Assembly: GCF_000212415.1 (NCBI RefSeq)
Contig: NC_015500.1
Location: forward strand, 1,736,001-1,800,000
Reading direction: 5' to 3'
From: Treponema brennaborense DSM 12168
GTDB lineage: Bacteria > Spirochaetota > Spirochaetia > Treponematales > Treponemataceae
DNA length: 64,000 nucleotides
The translations under genes and the position numbers were made by a program. The notes beneath the pieces were generated by a model, which did not search any database, was not told where the DNA came from, and saw only the letters and a program-made list of their open reading frames with translations. Below, one piece after another: positions 8,001 through 15,903 of the stretch. Position 1 is the stretch's first letter. Each line of letters starts with the position of its first letter.

Positions 8001-8070
8001 ATTTTCGTTTTAAGCGATTAAGATTAATAAAGTGAAAATGTTTTTTACATTTTTTGCAATGCCTTAAAAG

Positions 8071-8227
8071 TGACCTATCAGATTAATACCCATAGACGGA
8101 GAGAAATCTAAAGGTAGAGGAGGTACCCGATAGATTTATAGGTGGAAAAGGATACAATAGGGATAGGGATAACGGACTTCAAAGCAGGTGCGTTCTCCTT
8201 CAATTGCCTATTGTATTCTTTTTTTTT
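8071..8227 (+). ncRNA. Candidate structured RNA or leader ending in a terminator, upstream of ruvA
   Basis: This gene-free stretch holds nested complementarities: CCTAT near 8073 with ATAGG near 8140, AAATCTA (8104-8110) with TAGATTT (8131-8137), and inside that GGTA (8113-8116) with TACC (8124-8127) presenting a GAGGAGG loop. It ends with GGATACAATAGG (8150-8161) pairing, with one G-U, with CCTATTGTATTC (8207-8218), followed by nine T residues. A promoter-like sequence lies at 7933-7961. ruvA has its own promoter after the terminator, so this is either a small RNA or the untranslated tail of the upstream operon. No known RNA family recognised. Confidence 0.35.
8150..8227 (+). terminator. Long-loop terminator before ruvA
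   Basis: A 12-bp stem (one G-U pair) closes a 45-nt loop and is followed by nine T residues at 8219-8227. It insulates ruvA from upstream transcription. Confidence 0.65.
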
Positions 8228-8283
8228 CACACAATACAAATCACAATCCCCCTGTCAGTATTTCCACTTTTCATATTTTCCGA

Positions 8284-8289
8284 TATACT
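8284..8289 (+). promoter_or_regulatory. -10 element of ruvA, leaderless arrangement
   Basis: TATACT ends 6 nt before the ruvA ATG at 8296. There is no ribosome binding site between them. The -35 region is weak: TTTCCA at about the right distance. Confidence 0.6.
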
Positions 8290-8295
8290 ATCGTC

Positions 8296-8913
8296 ATGTT
8301 CAACAGCCTATACGGAACCATCACGGCAAAATTGCCGCAGACCATATACCTCGAAACGGACGGAATTGAATGGGATATAGCAGTTCCCGATACGACACTT
8401 GATACGCTGCCGCCCGTCGGCGAACGGGCGCGCGTCTACACTTGGCTTTATCATCGTGAAGACGCAGTCAAACTGTTCGGATTTGCAACGGCCGCAGACA
8501 GGCTTCTTTTTCTGGATCTGCTGAAAGTGGACGGCGTCGGAGCGAAGGGCGCGCTGAAAATAATGTCCGGAATCGCACCCCGTCAGCTCGTCGAAGCACT
8601 TGACAGCGAAGATCTTTCTCAACTGGAACGATTGCCCGGCGTCGGCAAAAAGACGGCTCAGAAAATGATGCTGACATTAAAAGGAAAACTGGCCCTTTCC
8701 GCCGACTCCGGCCGCGGTTCCGTGCAGCGTTCACCTTCGGCAGCAAAATGGCAGGACGTCATCACCGCGCTGGCTGATATGGGATACGACAAAAAAGTCT
8801 GCGAAGAAACGATTGACCGGCTCGAACCTATTCTGGCGGCAGAATTGGACGGCAAAAACAAAGCAACGCAGGAAGAACTCATGTTCCGGCGCGCCATAGT
8901 GGAGCTTGCCTGA
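8296..8913 (+). CDS. ruvA: Holliday junction branch migration complex subunit RuvA
   Basis: A 205-residue RuvA that binds four-way junctions as a tetramer and loads RuvB. It starts [20 protein letters not shown], the typical RuvA OB-fold N-terminus. The two helix-hairpin-helix motifs follow as [15 protein letters not shown] and [14 protein letters not shown]. The C-terminal domain III that contacts RuvB is present ([20 protein letters not shown]). An upstream in-frame start would add 36 residues with no RuvA character and would contain the promoter, so ATG 8296 is chosen. ruvB follows two bases after the stop. Confidence 0.95.
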   Translation: MFNSLYGTITAKLPQTIYLETDGIEWDIAVPDTTLDTLPPVGERARVYTWLYHREDAVKLFGFATAADRLLFLDLLKVDGVGAKGALKIMSGIAPRQLVEALDSEDLSQLERLPGVGKKTAQKMMLTLKGKLALSADSGRGSVQRSPSAAKWQDVITALADMGYDKKVCEETIDRLEPILAAELDGKNKATQEELMFRRAIVELA

Positions 8914-8914
8914 C

Positions 8915-9934
8915 ATGAACGACATTTTACACGCGAACGTTCCGTTCGACGACGACACACAGGACACGACGCTGCGTCCGCAGCTGCTCCGCGACTTTTT
9001 GGGACAAACCTCCGTTAAAGAAAATCTTTCCGTTTTTATCGAAGCGGCCCGAACTCGGCGTGAAAGTCTCGACCACTTGTTTCTTATAGGTCCGCCGGGA
9101 TTGGGAAAAACGACGCTGGCGCAAATCACCGCGCACGAATTAGGAGCGGATTTTAAAGTAACGAGCGCGCCGGCACTCGATAAACCGAAAGACTTGGCCG
9201 GCATTCTTTCAACCATTACGGAGCGGACGGTTTTTTTTATCGACGAAATTCATCGGCTCAAACCGGCAATAGAAGAAATGCTGTATATCGCCATGGAAGA
9301 TTATGAACTCGATTGGGTGATCGGACAAGGCGCCGCCGCACGAACCGTCCGCATTCCCGTCCCGCATTTTACCCTCGTCGGCGCAACGACGAAAGCCGGT
9401 ATGGTCTCAAGTCCGCTGATCAGCCGGTTCGGGATCGTTCAGCGCTTCAGTTTTTACGATGCGGAAGAACTTGCTTCCATTATAAGGCGTTCCGCCGGAA
9501 TTCTCAACGTAACGGTAGCCGACGACGCGGCGCGGCTCATGGCCGAATGTGCGCGGGGAACGCCGCGCGTTGCGAACCGGGTACTGCGCCGGATGCGGGA
9601 CTTTGCGCAAGTTATGGGCGACGGAACGATCACTCGCCAGGTCGCGGCGGCGGGACTTACCCGGCTTGAAATAGACTCGCTCGGACTGGAAAAATACGAC
9701 CGCGAAATTCTGCTTTCGATTATCGAGAATTTCGGCGGCGGACCGGTGGGAGCCGAAACGCTCGCCATTTCCATCGGAGAATCGATCGACACGCTGGAAG
9801 ATTACTACGAACCGTATCTTATCCAATGCGGATTGATACAGCGCACTCCGCGGGGACGCGTCGTTACGGAAAAAGCATATAAACATCTGGGACTGGAAGG
9901 AAGACCGCATGCGAACGAAAGACTTTTATTTTGA
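8915..9934 (+). CDS. ruvB: Holliday junction branch migration ATPase RuvB
   Basis: A 339-residue AAA+ ATPase motor of RuvAB. It shows Walker [12 protein letters not shown], Walker [11 protein letters not shown], sensor 1 VGATTKAGM, the arginine-finger region [12 protein letters not shown], and the C-terminal winged helix [20 protein letters not shown] nine bases upstream is in frame, but the ATG at 8915 has GGAG 10 nt before it and lies just after the ruvA stop, the usual coupled arrangement. Its 3' end overlaps queA by 26 nt, so ruvA-ruvB-queA form one operon. Confidence 0.96.
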   Translation: MNDILHANVPFDDDTQDTTLRPQLLRDFLGQTSVKENLSVFIEAARTRRESLDHLFLIGPPGLGKTTLAQITAHELGADFKVTSAPALDKPKDLAGILSTITERTVFFIDEIHRLKPAIEEMLYIAMEDYELDWVIGQGAAARTVRIPVPHFTLVGATTKAGMVSSPLISRFGIVQRFSFYDAEELASIIRRSAGILNVTVADDAARLMAECARGTPRVANRVLRRMRDFAQVMGDGTITRQVAAAGLTRLEIDSLGLEKYDREILLSIIENFGGGPVGAETLAISIGESIDTLEDYYEPYLIQCGLIQRTPRGRVVTEKAYKHLGLEGRPHANERLLF

Positions 9935-10946
9935 TCTGCCTGAAGAATTGATAGCACAGCATCCGTCCGGTATCCGCGGGCAGGATAAATTGATGGTCCT
10001 CGACAAAGCGACGGGCGACGTCCGTCATCAGCTGATGGACGACTTACCCGACCTCGTTCCGCAAAACGCGCTTATGGTGTTCAACAATTCGCGCGTGCGG
10101 AGATCGCGCGTATACGGAATAAAAGAAAACACCGGACGCGAAACGGAATTCCTGTTTCTGACGCCGCTCGCACCGACGCTCTGGAAAACCATGGTCAAAA
10201 ACGCCAAAAAGCAGCGTCCCGGCAACCGCTACCGATTCCCCGACGGCAGCGTCGGCGTTATTACCGAAAATCCGGCTGACGCAGGCACGGAGTTCCGCAC
10301 GCTTTCGTTCACACAGCCGATCGAAGAACAATGGTTCGAGCGAAACGGGCACATTCCGCTTCCGCCGTATATCAAACGCAAAGACACGGAAGAAGACAGC
10401 GAGCGGTATCAGAATATTTACGCACGGGAAACGGGATCCGCCGCCTGCCCTACCGCCGGGCTGCACTTTACGGAACGGATGCTCGAAAAACTCGACTCGC
10501 GGGGAATCCGGAGAACGTTCGTTACGCTGCACGTCGGACTCGGAACGTTTCTGCCCGTCCGCGCGGAACGGATTGAAGATCATACGATGCACGAAGAAAC
10601 ATATTCCGTCAGCCGGGAGACCGCAGAACTCGTCAATACGGCAAAAAAAGAAGGCCGTCCCGTTTTGGCGGTCGGAACCACTTCGGTACGCACGCTCGAA
10701 TCGGCGTGGGATCCGGTCAAAAGCGAACTGATTCCGGGCATCAACAGTACGCGGATTTTCATGTATCCGGGATACCGGTTCAACGTCGTAGATAAAATGT
10801 TCACGAACTTTCACACCCCCGAATCCACGCTGCTGATGCTGGTAAGCGCGTTCGCCGGCAAAGAACATATCATGGACGCATACCGGAACGCAGTGGCGCA
10901 TCGATACCGTTTTTTTTCGTACGGAGACGCGATGCTCATTTTATAA
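9909..10946 (+). CDS. queA: S-adenosylmethionine:tRNA ribosyltransferase-isomerase
   Basis: A 345-residue QueA, which transfers the ribosyl part of SAM to preQ1 in tRNA to form epoxyqueuosine. It starts [20 protein letters not shown] as is typical. Family landmarks include [49 protein letters not shown] and [13 protein letters not shown], plus the C-terminal [20 protein letters not shown]. The length is normal. The start lies inside the end of ruvB, giving translational coupling; the ruvAB-queA order is common in bacteria. Confidence 0.96.
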   Translation: MRTKDFYFDLPEELIAQHPSGIRGQDKLMVLDKATGDVRHQLMDDLPDLVPQNALMVFNNSRVRRSRVYGIKENTGRETEFLFLTPLAPTLWKTMVKNAKKQRPGNRYRFPDGSVGVITENPADAGTEFRTLSFTQPIEEQWFERNGHIPLPPYIKRKDTEEDSERYQNIYARETGSAACPTAGLHFTERMLEKLDSRGIRRTFVTLHVGLGTFLPVRAERIEDHTMHEETYSVSRETAELVNTAKKEGRPVLAVGTTSVRTLESAWDPVKSELIPGINSTRIFMYPGYRFNVVDKMFTNFHTPESTLLMLVSAFAGKEHIMDAYRNAVAHRYRFFSYGDAMLIL

Positions 10947-10975
10947 AAAATCGGCGGGATTTTTCCCGAATCTAC

Positions 10976-11004
10976 TTGACAGTTCGTTGTTATTATAATA
11001 ATAT
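10976..11004 (+). promoter_or_regulatory. Promoter of the rubrerythrin gene
   Basis: Consensus TTGACA (10976-10981), 17-nt spacer, TAATAT (10999-11004). The start codon is 42 nt further on with an AAGGAG site, so this is a leadered promoter. Confidence 0.8.
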
Positions 11005-11008
11005 CAAT

Positions 11009-11025
11009 ATTGTAATTAATACAAT
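11009..11025. promoter_or_regulatory. PerR/Fur-like operator at the rubrerythrin transcription start
   Basis: ATTGTA-ATTAA-TACAAT is an inverted repeat located just after the -10 box. Its core TTGTAATTAATACAA matches the Bacillus PerR consensus TTATAATNATTATAA at 11 of 14 specified positions. A Fur/PerR-family gene lies 0.7 kb downstream. Binding here would block transcription initiation. Confidence 0.5.
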
Positions 11026-11046
11026 TATTTGTTAAGGAGTTTGATC

Positions 11047-11589
11047 ATGAAACAATGGGTATGCAGCGTTTGCGGTTACGTTCACACGGGAGACAACGCG
11101 CCCGAATTTTGTCCTCAGTGCCACGCCACAAAAGATAAGTTTAACGAACGCGTTGAAACGGCGGGTTTTGCTGACGAACACAAAATCGGTATCGCAAAAG
11201 ATTTGGATTCCGAAGTCGTTCAGGGACTGCGCGACAACTTTATGGGAGAATGCTCGGAAGTCGGCATGTATTTGGCAATGAGCCGCCAGGCTGACCGCGA
11301 AGGATATCCCGAAGTTGCCGAAGCGTTCAAGCGCTACGCACTGGAAGAAGCGGATCATGCGTCCCGCTTTGCCGAACTGCTGGGAGAAGTCGTTACCTCC
11401 AGCACGAAGAAGAACCTCGAAATGCGCGCGGCAGCCGAAGCCGGTGCGTGCGAAGGAAAGCTGATGCTCGCCAAAAAGGCGAAAACGCTGAATTACGACG
11501 CCGTTCACGATACGGTACACGAAATGGCCAAAGACGAAGCGCGCCACGGCGCGGGTTTCAAAGGCCTGCTTGCCCGTTATTTCGGTTAA
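11047..11589 (+). CDS. Reverse-type rubrerythrin (N-terminal rubredoxin domain)
   Basis: A 180-residue peroxide-reducing protein of anaerobes. The N-terminus [20 protein letters not shown] with [12 protein letters not shown] is a rubredoxin-like zinc-ribbon/iron site of the form CxxC...CxxC. A ferritin-like four-helix domain follows, with [30 protein letters not shown] and [15 protein letters not shown] supplying the diiron E and ExxH ligands. In ordinary rubrerythrin the rubredoxin domain is C-terminal; this domain order matches the 'reverse rubrerythrins' of clostridia. AAGGAG precedes the ATG. The PerR-like operator and the neighbouring Fur-family gene suggest peroxide-responsive control. 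Confidence 0.92.
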   Translation: MKQWVCSVCGYVHTGDNAPEFCPQCHATKDKFNERVETAGFADEHKIGIAKDLDSEVVQGLRDNFMGECSEVGMYLAMSRQADREGYPEVAEAFKRYALEEADHASRFAELLGEVVTSSTKKNLEMRAAAEAGACEGKLMLAKKAKTLNYDAVHDTVHEMAKDEARHGAGFKGLLARYFG

Positions 11590-11676
11590 GCACACTGTTG
11601 CGGCGGCCGGCTGTCACGTACGGCGGAACGGTTGCCGCAGTAAAGCAGTAAAACCGAAATAGTTCCGTCAGGGCAG

Positions 11677-11720
11677 TATCATAAAATCACTCAAAGACGT
11701 TTTTGAGTGATTTTATGATA
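11677..11720. promoter_or_regulatory. 19-bp perfect hairpin immediately upstream of the Fur-family gene
   Basis: The arms TATCATAAAATCACTCAAA and TTTGAGTGATTTTATGATA are perfectly complementary over 19 bp with a 6-nt loop. The right arm ends right against the AGGAG ribosome binding site of the next gene, and no T-run follows, so it is not an obvious terminator. It may be a transcript-level control of the regulator, a processing site between rubrerythrin and the regulator, or an autoregulatory operator. Confidence 0.7.
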
Positions 11721-11730
11721 GGAGATTTCC

Positions 11731-12171
11731 ATGCAAATGATATTGAACACTGCGGATATCGCGGATAAACTTACCGAATGGGGCATCCGGCCGTCGGTGC
11801 AGCGTATACAAATTTATCAATACGTCTGTTCCAACCCCGTTCACCCGACGGCTGAAACGGTGTATGCGGCGCTTGCCCCCGTCATACCCACGCTTTCACG
11901 TACTACCGTATACAATACGCTGAAATTGTTTGCGGAACACGGTTTAGTCCAGACGCTGATAATAGAAGATGAAAGCGTCCGCTACGATGCGGATACGAGC
12001 GCACATCTGCACTTCAAATGTACCGAATGCGGCAACGTATTCGACATCGATTCCGATTATACTCCGCAGTCGTACGCGCAATTCGCCGCGGAATTACCCA
12101 CCGGATTTACCGCGCACAAAATACAAGTCTGCGTGTGGGGAACCTGTCCCGAGTGCGAGCGGAAACGGTAA
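11731..12171 (+). CDS. Fur-family transcriptional regulator, PerR-like
   Basis: A 146-residue protein with the Fur fold: N-terminal winged helix containing RPSVQRIQIYQYV and SRTTVYNTLKLFAEHGLV, followed by the regulatory-metal region DTSAHLHFKCTECGNVFDID. Two CxxC pairs (CTEC and CPEC) supply the structural zinc site. The short length and position next to rubrerythrin favour PerR over Fur, but the residues that decide metal type cannot be settled by eye. AGGAG precedes the ATG. A 19-bp hairpin abuts the ribosome binding site and a PerR-like operator lies at the neighbouring rubrerythrin promoter. Confidence 0.88.
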   Translation: MQMILNTADIADKLTEWGIRPSVQRIQIYQYVCSNPVHPTAETVYAALAPVIPTLSRTTVYNTLKLFAEHGLVQTLIIEDESVRYDADTSAHLHFKCTECGNVFDIDSDYTPQSYAQFAAELPTGFTAHKIQVCVWGTCPECERKR

Positions 12172-12304
12172 GAACGTTCCGCCGGCCTCTGAAATCGGCG
12201 TAATATCGCGTTTCAGGAACCGATATCATCGTATTTTTTTTACTCCATAAAATCCTTAACTCGGACCCGCTTTCGTTCGATAACAGTATTGTAGGAGTAT
12301 ATAC

Positions 12305-15127
12305 ATGCACAAAAAGGCATTATTCGTCATATGTTCAGTATCGATGTACTTGACGGTATCCATCGGATGCATATCGACATCGGAAACGAACACAAAACCG
12401 GTGCAGCCGGAGGAACAGTCGATTCAGCACATGATCCTTGCAGGCGACTCTGCCGCGGCGAAAGCCGCTTTTCAAATAGAAAACAATCCCGATGCGGCGG
12501 ATGAACAGGGCAATACGGCGCTGCACGCGGCCGCACAGGTGAACGACGCGGAACTCGTCGCGTTTTTTTTGTCGGCGGGAGCTTCAGCCGAGCTGAAAAA
12601 TAATGCCAGTGATACGCCGCTGCACGTCGCCATAAAAAACGACAGCCTAAAATCGGCACAGATTCTGGCAGCAACAGGCAATACGATTTTTGCCCGGGAC
12701 GCGTCGGGAAAAACGGCGTTTGAACTGGGTATTCAAAAAAGCTCCGATTATTTCGATATTTTGATAACGAATCAGACGGCGAAGATCACGGACAGTAGCG
12801 GACAAACGATTATCCATTACATAGTTAAAAATCAAAATACGGCTGCGCTTGACAACGCGCTGCAGAAAAAGCTGCCGCTTTCAGCTGCCGACAACGGCGG
12901 GAACACACCGCTCGCACTCGCCCTGCACGCCCATACGAGCGTTGCGAGCATAAAAATGGCAGCGAAACTGCTGCTCGCAGGCGCCGTTCCCGAACGCAGT
13001 CAATACGCGTATTTTGAAGACGCCGTTATCGCCCGAAATCCTTCGCTCAGATTCGACGACGGGCAAACGCCGCTCCATTTGGCCGCAATCCAGGGGCACA
13101 CCGGTATTACCGAATATCTGCTGGAACGCGGTGCCGTTACCGGCGCGCAGGATATTTCGGGCGCGACGCCGCTGCACGAAGCGGTACGCTACGGCAACAC
13201 GGATATAGCCCGGCTGCTGCTGAAAGCTGGTGCGAATGTGAACGCACGGGACAACCTCGGCAAAACGCCCATTCTGCTCATTATCCCGCAAAACAGACAA
13301 GTTGAAATATATACGCTGCTCATTTCGTACAAGGCGAACATAAACGCAAAAGACATGTACGGCGACACCGCGCTCCATATTGCAACAATGAGCGGCGCGG
13401 ACGTTTCAACGCTCACGCAGTTTACCGCCGCCGGCGCGGACATCAACGAGCGCAACAAACAGGGCGTTACGCCGCTGGCGCTTGCCGTTGAGCACCAGAA
13501 AACGAGTCTGGTTTCGTTTTACGCCCGAAACGGCGCAGATATCCACGCCGAAGACACGATGGGCAACACCCCTCTTACCAGAGCGCTCAAACAGGGTTCC
13601 GACATGCTGTCCAAACTGGTAATCGCGGCCAACATTGCATCCCGCGATTCGTACGGCAACACACCGCTGCACATAGCGGTTATGACGGCAACACCGGATG
13701 GCAGCGCGGCAACGAAAAACTATTCCGAGACGTTGCAAGAAGAACTCGCCTATCTGTATTCGCTCAGTTCCGAAGTCAACGCCCGAAACCGAAACGGCGA
13801 CACGCCGCTTTCCATCGCCGTACAGCGGAACATCCGCAGCGCCGGCGAATACCTGCTTTCCCGAAACGCGGACGTATTTTCGGCAAATAACGAAGATTAT
13901 TCGCCGCTGCGAATCGCGCTCGAATCGAATTCGGATACCAAAAATTGGCTGCTCACGTCCCAAGTCATAAAAGCCACCGACGGCAGCGGTAACACGCCGC
14001 TGCATTACGCCGCCGAATGGGGACTGACGAACGCAGTCGCGCTGCTCACCGAAAAAGGCGCGGCGCCGAACGCAAAAAATGCCAACGGAGAAACGCCGCT
14101 TTTCAACGCGATAAAATCGAACAATCCGGCAATCATCGCGGAACTTATCGCAAAAGGCGCGTCGAAAGACGCGCGGGATTATCTGGGTAACACGCCGATC
14201 CACGCGTGCGTCCGCTGGAATGCGAAAGACGCCGCCTACGCGCTCATTCGGGCGGGAACGAATCTTGACGCACAGAACATTTCCGGAAAAACGCCGCTCA
14301 GTGAAGCCGCCAGATCCGGCAAAATCGATATGGTGATACTGCTGCTCGATAACGGCGCCGACATAAACGCGTCGGACGCAACGGGAAAAACGGTTCTCAT
14401 CGACGCGATTCAGAGCGGCAGCACTGAATTGGTCAAACTGCTCCTTGCGCGCGGCGCCTCTCCGCTCATACAGGAAATGTACGGACGGAACGCGTTTCAC
14501 GAAGCGGCTATCGCGGGCAATCCCGAAATGATCACCATAATCCGCGAAGCCGGCGGCAATCCGCTCGCACGGGACACTAACGGCAACACGCCGTTTTCGC
14601 TCGTGCTGAACAAGGGACTCGATACTATCAAAGCGGTTCTCGGAAGCAATCCGAATCTGATAGACTCGGACAGCAATACGCCGATTCATATCGCCGTAGA
14701 AGAAAAAGCACCGCCGAGCGTGCTTACCATGCTGATAGAAATGAAATATCCGCTCAACCGGCGCAACAGTTCCGGCATGACACCGCTCACGATGGCGATT
14801 TCAACCGACGCGGATGAATTGGCTTCCATTCTGATCGAAAACGGCGCCGATCCGTACATTTCGGATAATTCGGGAGAGTGCGCGGTCTCCGCAGCGATCA
14901 AGCTGAATAAACCGGTGCTCGATCAGATCGTAAAATTGGCGGGAACCAAAACCGATATCACCGGAGAAGGAATTCTGCATTACGCGGCCCGCCTGGCCGA
15001 CGAAGACACGGTAAAACGGCTTCTGTCGATGGGACTTGACCGAAGTAAACGCAGTATCACCGGAGAAACGCCGTACGACATCGCCGTTCGGTGGCAGCGC
15101 CCTGAAATTGCGGCACTTTTAAAATAA
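12305..15127 (+). CDS. Giant ankyrin-repeat lipoprotein (940 aa)
   Basis: The N-terminus MHKKALFVICSVSMYLTVSI followed by GC at residue 22 is a spirochaete lipoprotein signal with the modified cysteine in SIGC. The rest consists of about 26 ankyrin repeats of roughly 33 residues, each recognisable by a (N/D/K)TPLHxA-type turn, for example GNTPLHIAVM, GATPLHEAVR and GNTPLHYAAE, with ALLTEKGAAPNAKNANGETP-like connections. There is no other domain. Ankyrin solenoids bind proteins; here the protein would be anchored in the inner or outer membrane. AGGAG precedes the ATG. Being longer than most bacterial ankyrin proteins, it is a candidate host- or envelope-interaction scaffold, which is inference. 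A terminator follows. Confidence 0.88.
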   Translation: MHKKALFVICSVSMYLTVSIGCISTSETNTKPVQPEEQSIQHMILAGDSAAAKAAFQIENNPDAADEQGNTALHAAAQVNDAELVAFFLSAGASAELKNNASDTPLHVAIKNDSLKSAQILAATGNTIFARDASGKTAFELGIQKSSDYFDILITNQTAKITDSSGQTIIHYIVKNQNTAALDNALQKKLPLSAADNGGNTPLALALHAHTSVASIKMAAKLLLAGAVPERSQYAYFEDAVIARNPSLRFDDGQTPLHLAAIQGHTGITEYLLERGAVTGAQDISGATPLHEAVRYGNTDIARLLLKAGANVNARDNLGKTPILLIIPQNRQVEIYTLLISYKANINAKDMYGDTALHIATMSGADVSTLTQFTAAGADINERNKQGVTPLALAVEHQKTSLVSFYARNGADIHAEDTMGNTPLTRALKQGSDMLSKLVIAANIASRDSYGNTPLHIAVMTATPDGSAATKNYSETLQEELAYLYSLSSEVNARNRNGDTPLSIAVQRNIRSAGEYLLSRNADVFSANNEDYSPLRIALESNSDTKNWLLTSQVIKATDGSGNTPLHYAAEWGLTNAVALLTEKGAAPNAKNANGETPLFNAIKSNNPAIIAELIAKGASKDARDYLGNTPIHACVRWNAKDAAYALIRAGTNLDAQNISGKTPLSEAARSGKIDMVILLLDNGADINASDATGKTVLIDAIQSGSTELVKLLLARGASPLIQEMYGRNAFHEAAIAGNPEMITIIREAGGNPLARDTNGNTPFSLVLNKGLDTIKAVLGSNPNLIDSDSNTPIHIAVEEKAPPSVLTMLIEMKYPLNRRNSSGMTPLTMAISTDADELASILIENGADPYISDNSGECAVSAAIKLNKPVLDQIVKLAGTKTDITGEGILHYAARLADEDTVKRLLSMGLDRSKRSITGETPYDIAVRWQRPEIAALLK

Positions 15128-15142
15128 ACGGCAGAACCGTTT

Positions 15143-15175
15143 AAAACGGACGGCGAAAACGACGCCGTCCGTTTT
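15143..15175. terminator. Bidirectional terminator between converging genes
   Basis: AAAACGGACGGC and GCCGTCCGTTTT form a perfect 12-bp stem with a 9-nt loop, with A residues on one side and T residues on the other. It separates the ankyrin gene (plus) from the TrpR-like gene (minus). Confidence 0.85.
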
Positions 15176-15190
15176 CAGGTAGAGCGGAAA

Positions 15191-15484
15191 TCACTTGAGC
15201 GAATCCGCCAATTCCAGCATTTTGCGGAAAGCGCTGTCTGCCTTTTTGAGTTCCCGGGAACCGCGCGTTATTTTGCACAAACTCATACTGAACATCCGCG
15301 CGATCTCCCGCTGCGTCGTTCCCTTATCGATCTCCCGCACCAGCAGCCAGCGTTTCGCGATATCCTGCCGCTCGGAAGCGGTAAAAAGACAGCCGAAAAA
15401 ATCTTCTATCAGCGTAACATCCGTCGTTGCCGCAAGCAGCTTGCACACTTCGTGCAGCCCCTGCTCTTGTAATTGTTCATCCAT
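15191..15484 (-). CDS. TrpR-family (YerC/YecD-type) DNA-binding protein
   Basis: A 97-residue helical protein starting MDEQLQEQGLHEVCKLLAAT. It contains the TrpR-like helix-turn-helix core with LFTASERQDIAKRWLLVREI, KGTTQREIARMFSMSLCKIT and RGSRELKK, closely resembling the YerC/YecD group of TrpR-related proteins in Firmicutes. It is not necessarily tryptophan-responsive. A much longer frame reaching 15838 is open by chance; the ATG at 15484 sits 6 nt after a TATACT box and matches family length. The gene diverges from the 15533 gene and their promoters overlap. Confidence 0.85.
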   Translation of the reverse strand: MDEQLQEQGLHEVCKLLAATTDVTLIEDFFGCLFTASERQDIAKRWLLVREIDKGTTQREIARMFSMSLCKITRGSRELKKADSAFRKMLELADSLK

Positions 15485-15490
15485 AGCTAT

Positions 15491-15526
15491 AGTATACTTG
15501 CTTTCCGCAAAAAAAAACAGTATATT
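15491..15526. promoter_or_regulatory. Overlapping divergent leaderless promoters
   Basis: On the minus strand TATACT (15491-15496) ends 6 nt before the ATG at 15484. On the plus strand TTGCTT (15498-15503), a 17-nt spacer and TATATT (15521-15526) end 6 nt before the ATG at 15533. Only 48 bp separate the two start codons, so both promoters share the same DNA and neither gene has a ribosome binding site. Confidence 0.75.
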
Positions 15527-15532
15527 CTTGCA

Positions 15533-15778
15533 ATGAGTGAATCGACAATTTGGAAAGACGAAAAATACACGGAAGTGTTTGAAGAAGAATTGCGCGGCAT
15601 CGAACGCCGCATGGCGAACGATACGGCCTGTACGATCGATGACATAAAAGGAATACTCGACCATCTGTACATCAGCGAAGGAAACAACTGGGAAGGTCGC
15701 GGTCCGCTGGGAGACACCGTCATGGCGGCGACGATCGCCGCATACGAACAGTTTATCGCGGATTACCGAGCGCGCTGA
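15533..15778 (+). CDS. Small hypothetical protein (81 aa)
   Basis: An acidic 81-residue protein starting MSESTIWKDEKYTEVFEEEL, with DIKGILDHLYISEGNNWEGR and GPLGDTVMAATIAAYEQFIA further on. The regular helical pattern and good codon usage support a real gene. The ATG at 15533 is 6 nt after a TATATT box; an upstream frame to 15473 would overlap the TrpR-like gene. It is divergently transcribed from, and may be co-regulated with, that gene. Family not recognised. Confidence 0.75.
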   Translation: MSESTIWKDEKYTEVFEEELRGIERRMANDTACTIDDIKGILDHLYISEGNNWEGRGPLGDTVMAATIAAYEQFIADYRAR

Positions 15779-15783
15779 GCAAA

Positions 15784-15877
15784 CGGCACCGGCACGGCAC
15801 GGACAGAGTGCACTGAACGAACGGCACCAGCACGGCACGGACAGAGTGCGCTGAACGAACGGAGTGCGCTGAGCAAA
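15784..15877. repeat. Tandem 38-bp direct repeat, 2.5 copies
   Basis: Copy 1 (15784-15821) and copy 2 (15822-15859) differ at two positions; a partial copy follows at 15860-15877. Each copy contains CACGGCACGGACAGAGTGC. The end of the 15533 gene (around 15769-15782) resembles the 3' part of the unit. The array lies between two convergent genes and has no reading frame of its own. Confidence 0.85.
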
Positions 15878-15903
15878 TTACAGTGACAGCGAATAAAGCC
15901 CCG

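Noticed and set aside
13406-14689. Minus-strand frame of 427 codons across the ankyrin gene
   Set aside because: It is the mirror of the repeat codons, with recurring R/V/F patterns at the repeat period and no start signals.
15784-15877. CRISPR array
   Set aside because: The 38-bp units are directly abutting with no unique spacers, so it is a simple tandem repeat.
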